Positions 43,597 through 52,440 of a DNA stretch of 64,000 nucleotides are shown in pieces. This DNA comes from Sporosarcina sp. BP05 (GTDB lineage: Bacteria; Bacillota; Bacilli; Bacillales_A; Planococcaceae). Location: NCBI RefSeq assembly GCF_014282005.1, contig NZ_JACFTD010000018.1, positions 1 through 64,000 of the forward strand, written 5' to 3'. A program made the translations under genes and the position numbers. Within the stretch, counting starts at the first letter, position 1, and each line of letters begins with the position of its first letter. The notes beneath the pieces were generated by a model. The model did not search any database. It saw only the letters and a list, made by a program, of their open reading frames with translations, and had not been told where the DNA came from.

Positions 43597-44940
43597 ATGG
43601 GGTTGTTTGCATTGTCTATTGTGAAGATCCAAAAGGTTAAGGATTTGAAAGCGGTAGTAAATTATAGCCTTCAAGAACACAAAACTAATAGTGAATTAAT
43701 AACTTCCTTTGAGTGCGATGTTCATATGATAAAAGAGGATTTTGAAATGCTACTATTGGAATACAATGACAAGAGTAAGACTGACAGGGATATAACGGCT
43801 AGAATGATTATTCAATCCTTCGACAGCGCAGATTATTTAACGCCCGAACAAGCGCATAAATACGGAATTGAGCTGGCTGATAATTATTTTAAAGGAAAGC
43901 ACCAATACGCAGTAATTACTCATACTGATACGGATAATCTTCACAACCATATTATTTTTAACTCTATTAGTTTTGTTGACTTAAAAATGTTTGAAACAAC
44001 AAGACAACATTCGCTTTATGATTTGAGAAGAGAAAATGATAAAGTATCAGAAGAACATGGATTAACAATTATCGAGAAAGAAGGTAAGAAAGATAAATAT
44101 TTAACCTTTAATGAGTATGTTTCTAGGGCTAAAAAAACATCTTTTAAAGGGAAGCTTGAAGATGTTATTGACGAAAATATTAAGAGTGCCGATTCATTTG
44201 AAGATTTTTTAGAACGGATGAAACAACAAGGGCATGAAGCTAAACAAGGGAAACATTTATCCTTTAAAAATCCGAAATCGAACAAGTTTATGAGGACGAA
44301 AACTTTAGGTATGAATTACTTTGAATCCTCAATCAAATATAGAATACAAAATAAAGATTTTGTTCCAGTGAAACGAAACATGATTGATAAAAATTGGATT
44401 GATAAATCACAAGAAAAGTTTAAAAATAACAAGGGGCTTCAAAAGTGGGCTACTAAACAAAATATTAATTACTTAAACGAAATAAGTAACAAGCTATATA
44501 AAAAGGATATAACGCTAGAAGAGTTAAATGAAGTTGAAATTATAAATGAAAATTTGGTAGACAACTTTGAAAAGCAGCTAACTTTAATTGACGATGAATT
44601 GTTTAAATTAGATAAAATGAAAGACTGTTATCCCATTTATGAAAACAGTCATTCTTTAATCAAAGCTTATAAAGAATCTGATGATAAATCTAAATTCAAA
44701 CAAGAAAATTATCATCAATTTAAGCAGTATGATACTGCTAAACGTAATATTAATTATTTAAAAAAACAGTATGAAATTAATGATGAACCGGGCCTTCATT
44801 ATAAGATGTCGTTAATGTCAGATGAAAGAAACTTACTGTATGGAAGTCTTGGAAAAGAAAGCGTAAAAGAACAAGAATTGGACCGACAAGAACAGGCTAG
44901 AAGACAAAAGAAGAAAAAAGAACGCGAAAATGAATTGTAA
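43597..44940 (+). CDS. MOBP-type relaxase
   Basis: The ~447-residue protein has a relaxase domain at about 1-180. VVNYSLQEHKT carries the probable nicking tyrosine, and HTDTDNLHNHIIF is the metal-binding 3-His motif. The C-terminal half is a charged coiled-coil region ending in a basic tail. It nicks oriT and pilots the strand. The start is uncertain: ATG 43597 has little ribosome site, while TTG 43612 (giving MSIVKIQKVK, the usual start of this family) follows GGGG at good spacing. Confidence 0.9.
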   Translation: MGLFALSIVKIQKVKDLKAVVNYSLQEHKTNSELITSFECDVHMIKEDFEMLLLEYNDKSKTDRDITARMIIQSFDSADYLTPEQAHKYGIELADNYFKGKHQYAVITHTDTDNLHNHIIFNSISFVDLKMFETTRQHSLYDLRRENDKVSEEHGLTIIEKEGKKDKYLTFNEYVSRAKKTSFKGKLEDVIDENIKSADSFEDFLERMKQQGHEAKQGKHLSFKNPKSNKFMRTKTLGMNYFESSIKYRIQNKDFVPVKRNMIDKNWIDKSQEKFKNNKGLQKWATKQNINYLNEISNKLYKKDITLEELNEVEIINENLVDNFEKQLTLIDDELFKLDKMKDCYPIYENSHSLIKAYKESDDKSKFKQENYHQFKQYDTAKRNINYLKKQYEINDEPGLHYKMSLMSDERNLLYGSLGKESVKEQELDRQEQARRQKKKKERENEL

Positions 44941-45004
44941 AAGTAATGTGGAAGAGTGGTATGATATGGTATGTTTTTAATGACAGGGGGTGAGGTATAT
45001 AGAT

Positions 45005-45292
45005 GTGTGGAACCATATTATGACTGCTCATGAAGCAAGCATAATGTTGGGTAAAAATTCGAAGTATATTTATTTTCTTTGGAAAAGGGAGTCAGACATG
45101 CTGCTGGCAGGCAGTGTCCAACTGAAAGGGAATACACTCCTTATTACACGAGAAGGTTATGAGCATTTGAAACCGCTAACAAAAAAAGAGAGCGACCTCG
45201 CAATTAATCAAGCTAATCGCAAGGTCTATTATGAAGTGGTACAAGCACTTCGGAACTCTCCGATGTACATTATAACTAAAAAAGTAGGATAA
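45005..45292 (+). CDS. helix-turn-helix protein
   Basis: The protein has about 95 residues, starting at GTG 45005 (after GGGGGTGAGG) or GTG 44990. TAHEASIMLGKNSKYIYFLW is an excisionase/MerR-like helix-turn-helix; GNTLLITREGYEHL forms the wing. It is downstream of the relaxase and before operator 4. It is a candidate regulator of the leading-region genes. Confidence 0.65.
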   Translation: MWNHIMTAHEASIMLGKNSKYIYFLWKRESDMLLAGSVQLKGNTLLITREGYEHLKPLTKKESDLAINQANRKVYYEVVQALRNSPMYIITKKVG

Positions 45293-45346
45293 TATAAGAA
45301 GTAAAAAATGACAATCCCTTTTTAGTTCCCTGTATTTTTAAATACG

Positions 45347-45371
45347 CACTTATACTTGCAAGTGTATTTTT
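45347..45371 (+). promoter_or_regulatory. ACTTGCAAGT operator 4
   Basis: CACTTATACTTGCAAGTGTA is the palindromic core, with a similar degenerate half (GTAAGCGCACTTATAAC) 10 bases on. It lies between the HTH gene and parM. Confidence 0.65.
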
Positions 45372-45400
45372 GTATGTAAGCGCACTTATAACGTAAAATA

Positions 45401-45444
45401 AAAAAGATCAGCTAGGAGATAATTTCACCTAGCTGATCTTTTTT
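45401..45444. terminator. bidirectional terminator
   Basis: AAAAAGATCAGCTAGG pairs perfectly with CCTAGCTGATCTTTTT across a 12-base loop. Confidence 0.85.
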
Positions 45445-45459
45445 GAAATGAAAAAGCAA

Positions 45460-45700
45460 AAAGCTTGCAATAAACTTGTGTAAAACCAACTCTACACCAT
45501 TTTAGTATGCTGTATAGGTATGATTCTTTTTTGGAATTTAAATGCTTGCAAATTGCTTTATTCGAGACGTTTAAAAATGATGATAGCGCTTTTGAGTGTT
45601 GAATTGCTTGCAAATTGCTTTTTATAAGCGGGTAAAATAGACTCTTTTGCAATCGTTTATATAGTTACTTGCAAAATGCTTGCAAATTGCCTTACTACAT
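45460..45700 (+). repeat. centromere-like repeats (parC) of the ParM system
   Basis: The phrase GCTTGCAAATTGCTT or close variants appears at about 45545, 45605 and 45678, with further TTGCAA units at 45463, 45648 and 45667. These direct repeats lie directly upstream of parM, as in ParMRC operons where ParR binds them and represses the promoter. Confidence 0.8.
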
Positions 45701-45749
45701 GTTATGATTAGGTTAATAAAAAAAGCAAAAGAAAAGGGAGTTTTGAGAA

Positions 45750-46952
45750 ATGACAAAAAACCAAGAGGTTTACACAACGATTTTAGCAAATGACATTGGC
45801 AATGACAAAATGAAGATTCGGGAAACAGAAAGCCCTGAACTCGGAGTTATTAAAATTGAATCAGCTTACCGTAAATTAACAATGGTTCCTGAAATCCAAG
45901 AATTAGACTTGAAAAAAAACGTTGTTAATTTACTAGATAATCTTGTCGTGAATATCACAAGTAGTTCTATTGAGCGAAGTGGTTTGTATTCCATTGGCAA
46001 GAAAGCTACTGACACAAGTAAAGCTAATCTTTACAATATGGATATTGAAACAGGGAAAAAGCATGAAGAGGATTTTATGTTAATAGGTACGCTTGGTTTT
46101 GTTGCAGCACGTACAATTCAGAAAGAGTTTGAATTAAGTGGAGAAGTAAGAGAATCGCTAACAACCTCTGTTTATATGAGTACAGCGATTCCAGCAAGTC
46201 AACATAATGCAATTAGTGCAAGAGCGTTAGAGGAACGATTTACAAAACCAACACATATTGTAATTGTTTTTTTAGGCGAGAAACAAATTACCATAAACAT
46301 TTCATTCAAAAAAGTAAAGGTGATGAAAGAAGGTGTACCAGCTTTGTATGCCATCCTTGAAGGTGATGAAGAAATGTTTGAAGAGTTTAATGTAGAAAAT
46401 AGTTCAGAGTGGAACGGGTCGGATTTTGCAGACAAGAAAATAATGCACGCTGATATTGGATCGGGTACAACCGAATATGTTTTCACAAATGGTGTGAATC
46501 CTGTTTCGGATCGTTGTACTGGGGAACGTCAAGGCATGGGACATGCAATTGCTGAAGCGATTAAATTGATGGAAAAGAAACGCGAGGGGTTAAGTATTAA
46601 CAGGCAACAGTTCAGCAAGTACATTGAACGCCCCGATGAGTTCCCGAAGGACAGTGAGGTGGCAAAGAACCTTCTAAGCGATACTAGAGTAGAGCAAGCT
46701 GATAACATTTTTAAAAGTATTACTAACAAAAATAAAAATATTATGTCCAATGAAACAGAGGTTTTCGCAGTATATGGTGGTGGTAGTATCGAGTTTAAAG
46801 AAGAAATGTATGAGAAATTGAAAGAATACGCTAAAAAAGAAAATGCAAAAGTATTATGGATTCCTAAAGGAAATGCAGTAACAATGAATGCAGACGGTTT
46901 AAATAATTTAAATATAAACTTGTTCTATGCGGAAGAATTAAAAGCAATTTAA
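45750..46952 (+). CDS. ParM/StbA-family actin-like partition ATPase
   Basis: The 400-residue protein has ILANDIGNDKMKIRE (phosphate 1), HADIGSGTTEYVFTNG (phosphate 2, about 232) and VFAVYGGGSIEF (adenosine, about 337). These match the actin/Hsp70 superfamily ParM branch. Filaments push plasmid copies apart. It is preceded by centromere repeats and followed 22 bases later by its adaptor. The start has GGGAG upstream. Confidence 0.9.
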   Translation: MTKNQEVYTTILANDIGNDKMKIRETESPELGVIKIESAYRKLTMVPEIQELDLKKNVVNLLDNLVVNITSSSIERSGLYSIGKKATDTSKANLYNMDIETGKKHEEDFMLIGTLGFVAARTIQKEFELSGEVRESLTTSVYMSTAIPASQHNAISARALEERFTKPTHIVIVFLGEKQITINISFKKVKVMKEGVPALYAILEGDEEMFEEFNVENSSEWNGSDFADKKIMHADIGSGTTEYVFTNGVNPVSDRCTGERQGMGHAIAEAIKLMEKKREGLSINRQQFSKYIERPDEFPKDSEVAKNLLSDTRVEQADNIFKSITNKNKNIMSNETEVFAVYGGGSIEFKEEMYEKLKEYAKKENAKVLWIPKGNAVTMNADGLNNLNINLFYAEELKAI

Positions 46953-46974
46953 AAGAAAGTGAGCGTGATTACAC

Positions 46975-47421
46975 ATGGAAGAGAAAGATAAAAAAAAGGC
47001 GATAAACTGTCGCTTTTCACTTGATGAATCAGATGAATTTTTCGAGTGGTTAAACAATCAATCGAATATGACAATAGCAATTAGGAATCTTGTATATCAC
47101 GCTATCGACCTTTACGGGACAAACGATTTTATTGCACCTGATACACAAAAGGAAGTCATGAGAAATACTTTCATGTTTGAAGCTACTAAAAATCAACAAG
47201 CAATGCCGATCAATCCATTTACAATAGAAAATAATGAACAGGCTTCTACTTTGGAATCAATTCCAGCACATGAAAATGCCGAACAACAAACACAATCAAC
47301 TGCTGATTTAACAATAGAAATCCTTAAAACAAAGGAAGAACCAAAGGAAGAACCAAAGGAAGAACCGAAGAAAGAACCGAAGAAAGGGATTTATGCAGGA
47401 GTAGACGAAGGTAAATTGTAA
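46975..47421 (+). CDS. ParR-like adaptor
   Basis: The 148-residue protein has an RHH-like N-terminus (KKAINCRFSLDESDEFFEWL then NMTIAIRNLVYHAI). A long polar linker leads to a short repeat of KEEP units (KEEPKEEPKEEPKKEPKK) near the end, where ParM binding by the C-terminal tail would be expected. It is the second gene of the parMR operon. Confidence 0.78.
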   Translation: MEEKDKKKAINCRFSLDESDEFFEWLNNQSNMTIAIRNLVYHAIDLYGTNDFIAPDTQKEVMRNTFMFEATKNQQAMPINPFTIENNEQASTLESIPAHENAEQQTQSTADLTIEILKTKEEPKEEPKEEPKKEPKKGIYAGVDEGKL

Positions 47422-47440
47422 GATGAAAAACTAATACCGG

Positions 47441-47890
47441 GTGACACCGCATTTATGAGGTATCGAACCTCATAAATGCGACCATAGAAATTACTAATTC
47501 TTAGTAATTTCTATGGTTTGTAATAAAATGCAAGCATTTCATTACAATAAGTCCTTATTTTTTTCGTGGATCGACCACTCAAAAAATATTATTGTCCTCT
47601 GGCCCAGTTTATTCTTCTTTGTGTCGCTTAATTGTACTAGCTCCGTTCGTAACTTAGTCAAGGGCTGCGGAAATCAAAAAAAATGGGCAAATCCAAGTAG
47701 GCTAAGGGGGAGTAAGAAAGCGCGAAAAAACGCTTCCTAACTCCCCCTAAGTCATTGGGATTTGCCCATTTTTAACGCCAACATCGAAAAGCCCCGATGT
47801 TGGCTATGATTTTCTTGCAAGTTGGCTAAAGGGCAGCCAACCCTTGACACGTTCTCACTTCGTAGTGTGTAGCTTTCACACAACGAAAGG
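47441..47890 (+). repeat. structured element B, full copy 1
   Basis: Successive hairpins: GCATTTATGAGG/CCTCATAAATGC; CCATAGAAATTACTAA/TTAGTAATTTCTATGG; TTGTAATAAAATGC/GCATTTCATTACAA; a GTGG/CCAC stem in T/A runs. The 47684-47776 fold follows (ATGGGCAAATCC/GGGATTTGCCCAT enclosing GGGGGAGT/ACTCCCCC and AGCG/CGCT), then CCAACATCG/CGATGTTGG. It ends with TTGACA and CACTTCGTAGTG just before the ribosome site of the 47901 gene. No long ORF. Confidence 0.85.
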
Positions 47891-47900
47891 AGGGTTCGAT

Positions 47901-48083
47901 ATGATAAAAGAAATTATAGTAACAATGATTTTAATTCTTGCTGGCGTAGTTCCAACTATCCAACTATATAAATTCACTAAAAGTGATTTCATGCAATCAA
48001 TTATCATTGTTGGATATGGCGTTTTCTGTGTAGCAATGCTGTTGTATCTAATGGCTAACTTCATCATTTTAGAACTTAGTTAA
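47901..48083 (+). CDS. 60-residue two-TM membrane protein
   Basis: ATG follows GAAAGGAGGG. The protein has two TM helices (about 3-20 and 32-55) with a short charged loop FTKSDFMQ. It lies directly behind structured element B copy 1 and before copies 2 and 3. Function unknown; such small proteins in leading regions may be entry-exclusion or anti-defence factors, which is speculative. Confidence 0.65.
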   Translation: MIKEIIVTMILILAGVVPTIQLYKFTKSDFMQSIIIVGYGVFCVAMLLYLMANFIILELS

Positions 48084-48136
48084 TAGTGAAAAGGGGAAGA
48101 GGTAGCTCTTTCCCTTTTTATATTCTAATTAAATGA

Positions 48137-48285
48137 ATCCGGATTTATGAGGTATCGAACCTCATAAATCCGACCATAGAAATTACTAATTCTTAGTAAT
48201 TCCTATGGTGATAAATAAAATGCACAGCATTTCATTTATCTAAACACTTATTTTTTTCGTGGTTCGACCACTCAAAAAATATATA
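48137..48285 (+). repeat. structured element B, head-only copy 2
   Basis: Only the first four hairpins are present. Relative to copies 1 and 3, the first stem reads CGGATTTATGAGG/CCTCATAAATCCG: a paired C-G to G-C swap. Confidence 0.85.
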
Positions 48286-48715
48286 AGACACCGCATTTAT
48301 GAGGTATCGAACCTCATAAATGCGACCATAGAAATTCCTAATTCTTAGGAATTCTATGGTGATAAATAAAATGCACAGCATTTCATTTATCTAACCGCTT
48401 ATTTTTTTCGTGGTTCGACCACTCAAAAAATACTGTGGGTATTATTCTTCTTTGTGTCGCTTAATTGTATCCGCTCCGTTCGCCACTTAGTCAAGGGCTG
48501 CGAAAATCAAAAAAAATGGGCAAATCCAAGTAGGCTAAGGGGGAGTAAGAAAGCGCGAAAAAACGCTTCCTAACTCCCCCTAAGTCATTGGGATTTGCCC
48601 ATTTTTAACGCCAACATCGAATAGCCCCGATGTTGGCTATGATTTTCTTGCGAGTTGGCTAAAGACCAGCCAACCCTTGACACGTACTCACTTCGTGATT
48701 GGTTGCTCTCACACA
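48286..48715 (+). repeat. structured element B, full copy 3
   Basis: This copy has the same order of hairpins as copy 1. The second stem has a paired change (ATTCCTAA/TTAGGAAT instead of ATTACTAA/TTAGTAAT). The third stem (GATAAATAAAATGC/GCATTTCATTTATC) carries four paired changes from copy 1. The long GGGCAAATCC fold is identical to copy 1. It leads into radC. Confidence 0.85.
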
Positions 48716-48762
48716 AACGAAGAAATCTCTTCCTTGTGAAAAAAACATTGGAGGTTTTACCT

Positions 48763-49200
48763 ATGGAAAAAGTATATGAAATCGTTAGTATCAAGCAAGT
48801 TGTGAGAGAGTGTGATTTTGCAATCACTACAGTAAGAAGCCCCGAGGATGCAGCTCATGCCATTCAGAAAGAGATCTCTGACGAGGACAGAGAGATATTC
48901 TTAGTATTATGCCTTAATACGAAAAACGAAGTAGTGGCAATCCACAGGGCTTCGGTCGGTTCAATCAATTCTGCGATAGTTCACCCGAGGGAGATTTTCA
49001 AAGCTGCGATTCTGAACAACTCAGCTTCCATAATTTGCGCGCATAACCATCCGAGCCAGAACCCAACGCCTAGTCCGGAAGACCTAGAGGTGACTAAGAG
49101 ATTAGTATCAGCAGGCGAGATTCTAGGAATCGAGGTGCTGGATCACATCATAGTGGGAGGTATGAAACATGTCAGCTTGAAAGACAAAGGCTACATGTAA
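48763..49200 (+). CDS. RadC/JAB-domain protein
   Basis: The protein has 145 residues from the ATG after TTGGAGG. The JAB/MPN-type domain shows HRASVGSINSAIVHPREIF and the metal-binding HNHPSQNPTPSPED motif. It is shorter than chromosomal RadC because it lacks the N-terminal HhH domain, as is common for mobile-element RadC proteins. The exact activity is unproven. It is immediately downstream of structured element B copy 3. Confidence 0.85.
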   Translation: MEKVYEIVSIKQVVRECDFAITTVRSPEDAAHAIQKEISDEDREIFLVLCLNTKNEVVAIHRASVGSINSAIVHPREIFKAAILNNSASIICAHNHPSQNPTPSPEDLEVTKRLVSAGEILGIEVLDHIIVGGMKHVSLKDKGYM

Positions 49201-49261
49201 AACCTAAAAAGGGGGTAAAGAAATCCCCCTTTTATTTTTTCTGAAAATTCTTTTTGTACAC

Positions 49262-49316
49262 GTGTTAACAAACTTAACATTGTGTGGTATGATGTTGTTA
49301 AGTTACTTAACAGAAG
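49262..49316 (+). promoter_or_regulatory. promoter and GTTAAGT operator of the 49330 gene
   Basis: TTAACA...17 bases...TATGAT forms a promoter. Overlapping dyads GTTAACAAACTTAAC (49264-49278) and GTTAAGTTACTTAAC (49297-49311) share the GTTAA half-site and bracket it. Confidence 0.6.
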
Positions 49317-49329
49317 GGGGTTATATTAG

Positions 49330-49842
49330 ATGAAAAATTCAACAAGAAAAGTTATCGAATCGTTGCCAGTATTGCAAAGTCACTTGATAAATGAGGGCAG
49401 TGTTAAATTTAAATCCGAAGAAATTGAAGGATTAAACCAGATTGAAAAAACCTTTCTGCAGTTAGTTAATTTTTTTGAAGAACCCGAGGAAAATAAATTT
49501 CAACTTCAAGAGCTTTACAAAAATTTAAGTGATGATTGGCTTGTATTAGCTTTAGATTCAATAAATGTATTTTTCGAGAAAGACACTTATTTAATACAAA
49601 ATAAAAAGGCCCATTCATTAACCGGGGACGGTGAAAATTATTTAAATCAAAAACAATTTGTCGATTTTTTAAATGAAAAAGGACAAAATTACAGTGAAGC
49701 TAAATTGAGTGTTTACATCCAAAGAGACAAAATGCCTTTGCCCGACTTAGTTATATCAGATACTAAATACTGGTTAAAAGATACGTGCGAAAAATTTGCA
49801 GATAAACTAGAAACACCAAAACAAAAAGGGGGAGAAAGTTAA
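49330..49842 (+). CDS. hypothetical protein, possibly autoregulated
   Basis: The 170-residue acidic soluble protein has a likely C-terminal winged-helix-like region (LNQKQFVDFLNEKGQNYSEA then KLSVYIQRDKMPLPDLVI), reminiscent of DNA-binding adaptors. The ATG follows AAGGGGG. The dyad-rich promoter suggests it or a neighbour regulates it. No family recognised. Confidence 0.6.
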   Translation: MKNSTRKVIESLPVLQSHLINEGSVKFKSEEIEGLNQIEKTFLQLVNFFEEPEENKFQLQELYKNLSDDWLVLALDSINVFFEKDTYLIQNKKAHSLTGDGENYLNQKQFVDFLNEKGQNYSEAKLSVYIQRDKMPLPDLVISDTKYWLKDTCEKFADKLETPKQKGGES

Positions 49843-49903
49843 TTAGGAAGGGAATATTCTATTGATGGTCTTCGTGCAAGAGTTAGAAGGGGGTAAATAT
49901 TGA

Positions 49904-50122
49904 GTGGTAAAAGACAACTTCTATCGTTCGATGAGTGACAATCAATTGCAAGCTACTTACAGGCATATTTCATGGAACTTGGAGGAAGACCCTTCAGATG
50001 GTATGGAAAAAGAATTGGAACGGGTTCAGGGTGTTGCAGAAGAGCGTGGTGTGAAATTAGGAAACAATTTTGATTCTGTAAAAGGCTTTATTGAATTTGA
50101 ATTAGAAAAAAATAATAAATAA
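49904..50122 (+). CDS. small hypothetical protein
   Basis: The 72-residue helical, acidic protein (SDNQLQATYRHISWNLEEDP) starts at GTG 49904 after GGGGG. It belongs to the + strand run. No family recognised. A hairpin with a T run at 50190-50231 (CCACCAA.../...TTGGTGG) ends the run. Confidence 0.55.
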   Translation: MVKDNFYRSMSDNQLQATYRHISWNLEEDPSDGMEKELERVQGVAEERGVKLGNNFDSVKGFIEFELEKNNK

Positions 50123-50256
50123 AGCCGTAATAATGCTTCATGAATTGCCGATTTCAAAACGAACAACTTTAATGAATCAAAACTAAAACCACCAACTACC
50201 CTAAAATCAGGGAAGATTGGTGGTTTTTTTATATCTCGAAGACATTGGACCATTGT

Positions 50257-50508
50257 TTATATGAAACCTTTTGCGGCTTTCTTATTCTCATCCACATCTA
50301 CAGGCTCTACATATTCAACTGCTTCTGCAAATCTCTCAACTACTATACTTTTCGATGTCTGGCGTTCTCGCTCCTGTACAATTAGCCGTTTGATAAACAG
50401 ACTAGGAGCGCCATGCTCTGGCTTTGTTGCCCACTCCCATAAATCTTTCTCGAATTCATCCAACATGCTAAAACTCGACTGGATCACTTCACGTTTCTTT
50501 TCGATCAT
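50257..50508 (-). CDS. AlfB-like adaptor of the actin-type partition system
   Basis: The 83-residue protein follows the actin-like gene with an ATGA-type overlap. MLDEFEKDLWEWATKPEHGA then PSLFIKRLIVQERE is a helical, possibly RHH-like region. Small DNA-binding adaptors in this position (AlfB, ParR) bind the centromere and filament. The assignment is by context. Confidence 0.65.
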   Translation of the reverse strand: MIEKKREVIQSSFSMLDEFEKDLWEWATKPEHGAPSLFIKRLIVQERERQTSKSIVVERFAEAVEYVEPVDVDENKKAAKGFI

Positions 50509-51359
50509 CCAAAATTCAACTTCGCAAGCTCGTAAAATCCAACCGCATTTGAATAAGTAGGGGCGACCACTTGAACCCCTTTTTCGTTTTGAAGTAGAGG
50601 TTGTATAGTTTTAGCATTGGGATAGTGTTCCCGAATGAAAGGTAGAATTTCGTTTGCCACTCCACCGCAAATTAGCACATTGTCTGTCCGTTGCCAATTC
50701 ATGCGAGTAGTCTCCCGAATAATACCTCTTGCGACTGAATCTATTCCGCGATTAACTGTCTCCATCCCAAAATTGAAGGTATCGCTTGCTGTATTAACGG
50801 TTTTTTTTTGAATTATGGTAGCCGCATTTATTGTGCCACTTCCTATGTCTAATATCCTGAATTTACCATTCTGTGCTACGCTCCAAAATGCTCCACAACC
50901 CTCTGCGGCAACTCCTACGTCTTGAATATACACATATTGTTTCTTTCCATTGACGGTAAATTCATGCCCACCTTGTAGCATTCCAGATATCTTTAGTTTC
51001 TCTTTATCATTATGTGAGGTGATAGGTTGACCTGTCACTATAGAGACCTCCTCCGTACTAGGAGAGTGTTTGTTGATGTATCTATATAAAGCAAGGAGAA
51101 CCCTTATCTTAGTGTCCTTGTGAGCCTTAGAATCTCCGTACATACCGGAACCACCGAATACATCCTCGTAGACTGCGATTGAACCTGCATAGCCTTTTCT
51201 GCTGTCGATCTCAAACTCCATATCATCTTCTCCAAACGATTCTACAAAGTCCCTCTGAAACCAATCGCATATAGCTGTGCGGTAAGAGTCCACCCCGAAT
51301 GCCCCTGCAACCTTGGCCATGTAATTACCCGCATCAATTCCTAAAATCAGCTTGCTCAA
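50505..51359 (-). CDS. AlfA/ParM-family actin-like ATPase
   Basis: The 284-residue actin-like protein has LILGIDAGNYMAKVAG (phosphate 1), FRILDIGSGTINAATI (phosphate 2, about 170) and VLICGGVANEI (adenosine, about 230). The short length resembles AlfA of Bacillus plasmids more than the 400-residue ParM at 45750. The start is TTG after GGAGGGG. It is the second actin-type partition system in the window. Confidence 0.85.
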   Translation of the reverse strand: MSKLILGIDAGNYMAKVAGAFGVDSYRTAICDWFQRDFVESFGEDDMEFEIDSRKGYAGSIAVYEDVFGGSGMYGDSKAHKDTKIRVLLALYRYINKHSPSTEEVSIVTGQPITSHNDKEKLKISGMLQGGHEFTVNGKKQYVYIQDVGVAAEGCGAFWSVAQNGKFRILDIGSGTINAATIIQKKTVNTASDTFNFGMETVNRGIDSVARGIIRETTRMNWQRTDNVLICGGVANEILPFIREHYPNAKTIQPLLQNEKGVQVVAPTYSNAVGFYELAKLNFG

Positions 51360-51473
51360 CTGTTCCCCTCCATTTTTGGTATTACGAGTGTATTACCATT
51401 CTGTTTTTCGACCATACTTGGTAATACAACGGAAATACATGATATGGGAGGAGGAGGGGATTCATGCATCAGA
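51360..51473. promoter_or_regulatory. centromere-like GGTAATAC repeats
   Basis: GGTATTAC...GTATTACC (51378-51397) and GGTAATACAACGG (51420-51432) share a GGTAATAC unit in both orientations, upstream of the AlfA-like gene. They are probable binding sites for its adaptor. Confidence 0.55.
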
Positions 51474-51593
51474 TTACTTTTTCTTTTTGCTTCCTAACTT
51501 TTTGAATGGGAAATTATACTTTTTTCCACTGTCAATTATCCTTTTTGCAAGATCGGCAGCTTCTTCTTTGGTCATTTTCGTATCATTACTCAT
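51474..51593 (-). CDS. 39-residue basic protein, module M copy 2
   Basis: MSNDTKMTKEEAADLAKRII followed by DSGKKYNFPFKKLGSKKKK. It is paralogous to the 37-residue protein at 37416-37529 and in the same divergent arrangement with the 51743 gene. Conserved in both: a helix, then GKK(Y/F)N, then a Lys-rich tail. Function unknown. Confidence 0.6.
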   Translation of the reverse strand: MSNDTKMTKEEAADLAKRIIDSGKKYNFPFKKLGSKKKK

Positions 51594-51742
51594 TTTACAT
51601 CTTTCCTTTCGGGCTTTTCACTCACTATTAACCATTCTACAAACATCTATACATAGCACTCCCCCACCGTTACATATAGTGGGATAAAGCCACGCCAGTA
51701 AGTCAACGACGCGGGTCTAATCATCTAAATGGAGGGGTATAT

Positions 51743-52372
51743 TTGAAAAGGGAAGAGGGAAGAAGGATGCGTTCGGATAAGAAATGGAGTGTCCAGCCGA
51801 TGGTTTCCAAGGAATTGAAGGATTGCATCCACCGTCTCTCCTACATCACGGATGAGCCAATCAAAAATGTGATGGAAGAAATATGTGTATACGGGATTAG
51901 AAGTAAGAAAGTCAATAGCCACCTCTCAACAAATTTTATACGGTCAGTGCGAATTGATAACACGTTATATATTGGCGATAGTAACCGCACGCCAGTTAAT
52001 AGGAGGACAGCTAGAGGTCAATCAAATAGAATTTCAACCAGAGTTAGCGGACAAATGCATGACACGCTCAAGGTGCTTGCTTATGCTTTAGATTGTTCAA
52101 CCGCCAAGGCTTGTGCCCTCCTGCTTCACGCGACTATTCAAGATACGGAATTCATGGAGGAATTCGTGTGGGGCTATTTGAAACGACATGTCACGGATGA
52201 CCGTATGAATGAATTGAAAAAGGTATTGAAATACATCAATGAAAACAATCCGTATATCGAAGAAATATCATGGGGATCATTCCTGGCTTTTCTAATAGAT
52301 GAAATAAAAGATAGCACCGAAAAAATAAGCGAAACCGTTGAAACGTTCGTCGTGAATCATTGGAGGAAATGA
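51743..52372 (+). CDS. conserved plasmid protein, module M copy 2
   Basis: The 209-residue paralogue of 37681-38307 shares RSDKK...VQP, LSYITxxPxKxV, ALAYALDC and LKKVLKYIN(E/T)NNPY blocks. The start is TTG after GGAGGGG. A structured leader with CTCCCCCAC/GTGGGATAAA lies upstream. The family pattern suggests a DNA- or RNA-binding role, which is an inference. Element A2 begins about 70 bases downstream. Confidence 0.7.
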   Translation: MKREEGRRMRSDKKWSVQPMVSKELKDCIHRLSYITDEPIKNVMEEICVYGIRSKKVNSHLSTNFIRSVRIDNTLYIGDSNRTPVNRRTARGQSNRISTRVSGQMHDTLKVLAYALDCSTAKACALLLHATIQDTEFMEEFVWGYLKRHVTDDRMNELKKVLKYINENNPYIEEISWGSFLAFLIDEIKDSTEKISETVETFVVNHWRK

Positions 52373-52440
52373 GAACCTTTAGACTGCATTATCTGCACAA
52401 CTCCCTTTATGGGGTAATTTATAGTTTTGAATCTGAGTAA

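Noticed and set aside
47513..47740. 75-codon open frame in element B copy 1
   Set aside because: It runs through stems whose two arms covary and is not maintained in copy 3; the sequence is explained by hairpins.
47441..48715. CRISPR array
   Set aside because: Three repeated heads exist, but they are ~150-nt multi-hairpin units, not short repeats with unique spacers; no cas genes.
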